NCBI RefSeq assembly: GCF_030687835.1
Contig: NZ_CP117449.1
Span: forward strand, 2,604,001-2,668,000
Source of the DNA: Pseudomonas hefeiensis
Lineage (GTDB): Bacteria; Pseudomonadota; Gammaproteobacteria; Pseudomonadales; Pseudomonadaceae
Direction of reading: 5' to 3'
Length of the DNA: 64,000 nucleotides
Part shown: one piece after another, positions 63,863 through 64,000 of the stretch
Layout of the letters: the number at the start of each line of letters is the position of its first letter
Numbering within the stretch: the stretch's first letter is position 1
The notes under the pieces: model-generated
The model's input: the letters and a program-made list of their open reading frames with translations, nothing else
What the model was told of the DNA's origin: nothing
The model's database searches: none
Program-made: the position numbers and the translations under genes

Positions 63863-64000
63863 TCACGCCATGGCCACGATGACTTTGCGGTCACCGGTGA
63901 AAGGATTGCGACCGTGTGCCACCAGTCGGTTGTCGAGCATCAGGATATCGCCCGGCTGCCAGGGGAAACTGATGGCGGTCTCGCGGTAGACCTCGCGCAC
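63863..64000 (-). CDS. 3' end of another TauD/SyrP-like beta-hydroxylase (partial)
   Basis: The last 45 residues of a gene running off the right edge. They include ISFPWQPGDILMLDNRLVAHGRNPFTGDRK, where the His of LVAHGRNPF is the distal metal ligand and Arg of the NPFTGDRK segment contacts 2-oxoglutarate in SyrP-like enzymes, and end at TGA 63863-63865. It is closely related in this part to the other two hydroxylases of the cluster. It is 7 bp upstream of the FAAL start, so it belongs to the same operon, whose promoter is outside the window. Confidence 0.9.
   Translation of the reverse strand: MREVYRETAISFPWQPGDILMLDNRLVAHGRNPFTGDRKVIVAMA

Overview
The window looks like a chromosome segment of a Pseudomonas of the fluorescens/corrugata lineage. 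The support is GC-rich coding with Pseudomonas codon habits, REP elements of the GTGGGAGC...GCTCGCGA type, a PvdE/SyrD-type exporter, and a lipopeptide-siderophore assembly line of the corrugatin kind. This is inferred from content; no rRNA or other phylogenetic marker is present.

Region 1 (1-11436, + strand) is the right part of a type III secretion locus. The order is sctI-J-K-L-N-O-Q-R-S-T-U, most genes overlapping by ATGA or GTGA junctions, followed by a 972-residue HrpK/HrpF/NolX-like translocator. This order matches the rhizobial nolB-rhcJ-nolU-nolV-rhcN-y4yJ-rhcQRSTU layout better than the P. syringae Hrp layout. Two details stand out. SctU lacks the NPTH autocleavage motif (it reads SASG). 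sctQ has a well-placed in-frame internal start for a C-terminal SctQ fragment. The secretin and SctV must lie upstream of the window.

Region 2 (11437-22834) is a lipid-flavoured efflux locus. It holds a TetR regulator, a TesB-like thioesterase, a FadL-family porin, a short-chain dehydrogenase, an outer-membrane factor, a periplasmic adaptor, an RND pump and a KAS II-like ketosynthase. Four copies of GTGAC-N14-GTCAC lie in front of the transcription units, which suggests one TetR regulon. The outer-membrane-factor gene carries two frame-breaking indels.

Region 3 (22846-26391) has an SbmA/YddA-like ABC transporter divergent from a FhuF-like ferric-siderophore reductase, with a candidate Fur site between them. 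A gene-free stretch rich in REP elements, short tandem repeats and a 134-bp inverted repeat follows.

Region 4 (26392-64000, - strand) is one large siderophore operon read right to left. In order it holds a TauD/SyrP-like hydroxylase (partial), FAAL-ACP-C, a second hydroxylase, I-A-T, (C-A-T)x4-E, C-A-T-(dead E-like)-C-A-T-C-hydroxylase, I-A-T-TE, and a PvdE-like exporter. Here I is a condensation-like domain without HHxxxDG. Eight A domains give an acylated octapeptide. My hand-read specificity codes suggest acyl-(OH)His-Dab-X-Ser-Ser-(OH)Asp-Dab-(OH)Asp, which fits a corrugatin/ornicorrugatin-type siderophore. The FAAL gene and one NRPS gene carry frame-breaking insertions, one of them a clean 7-bp tandem duplication. 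Either the strain is losing the siderophore or the assembly has errors.
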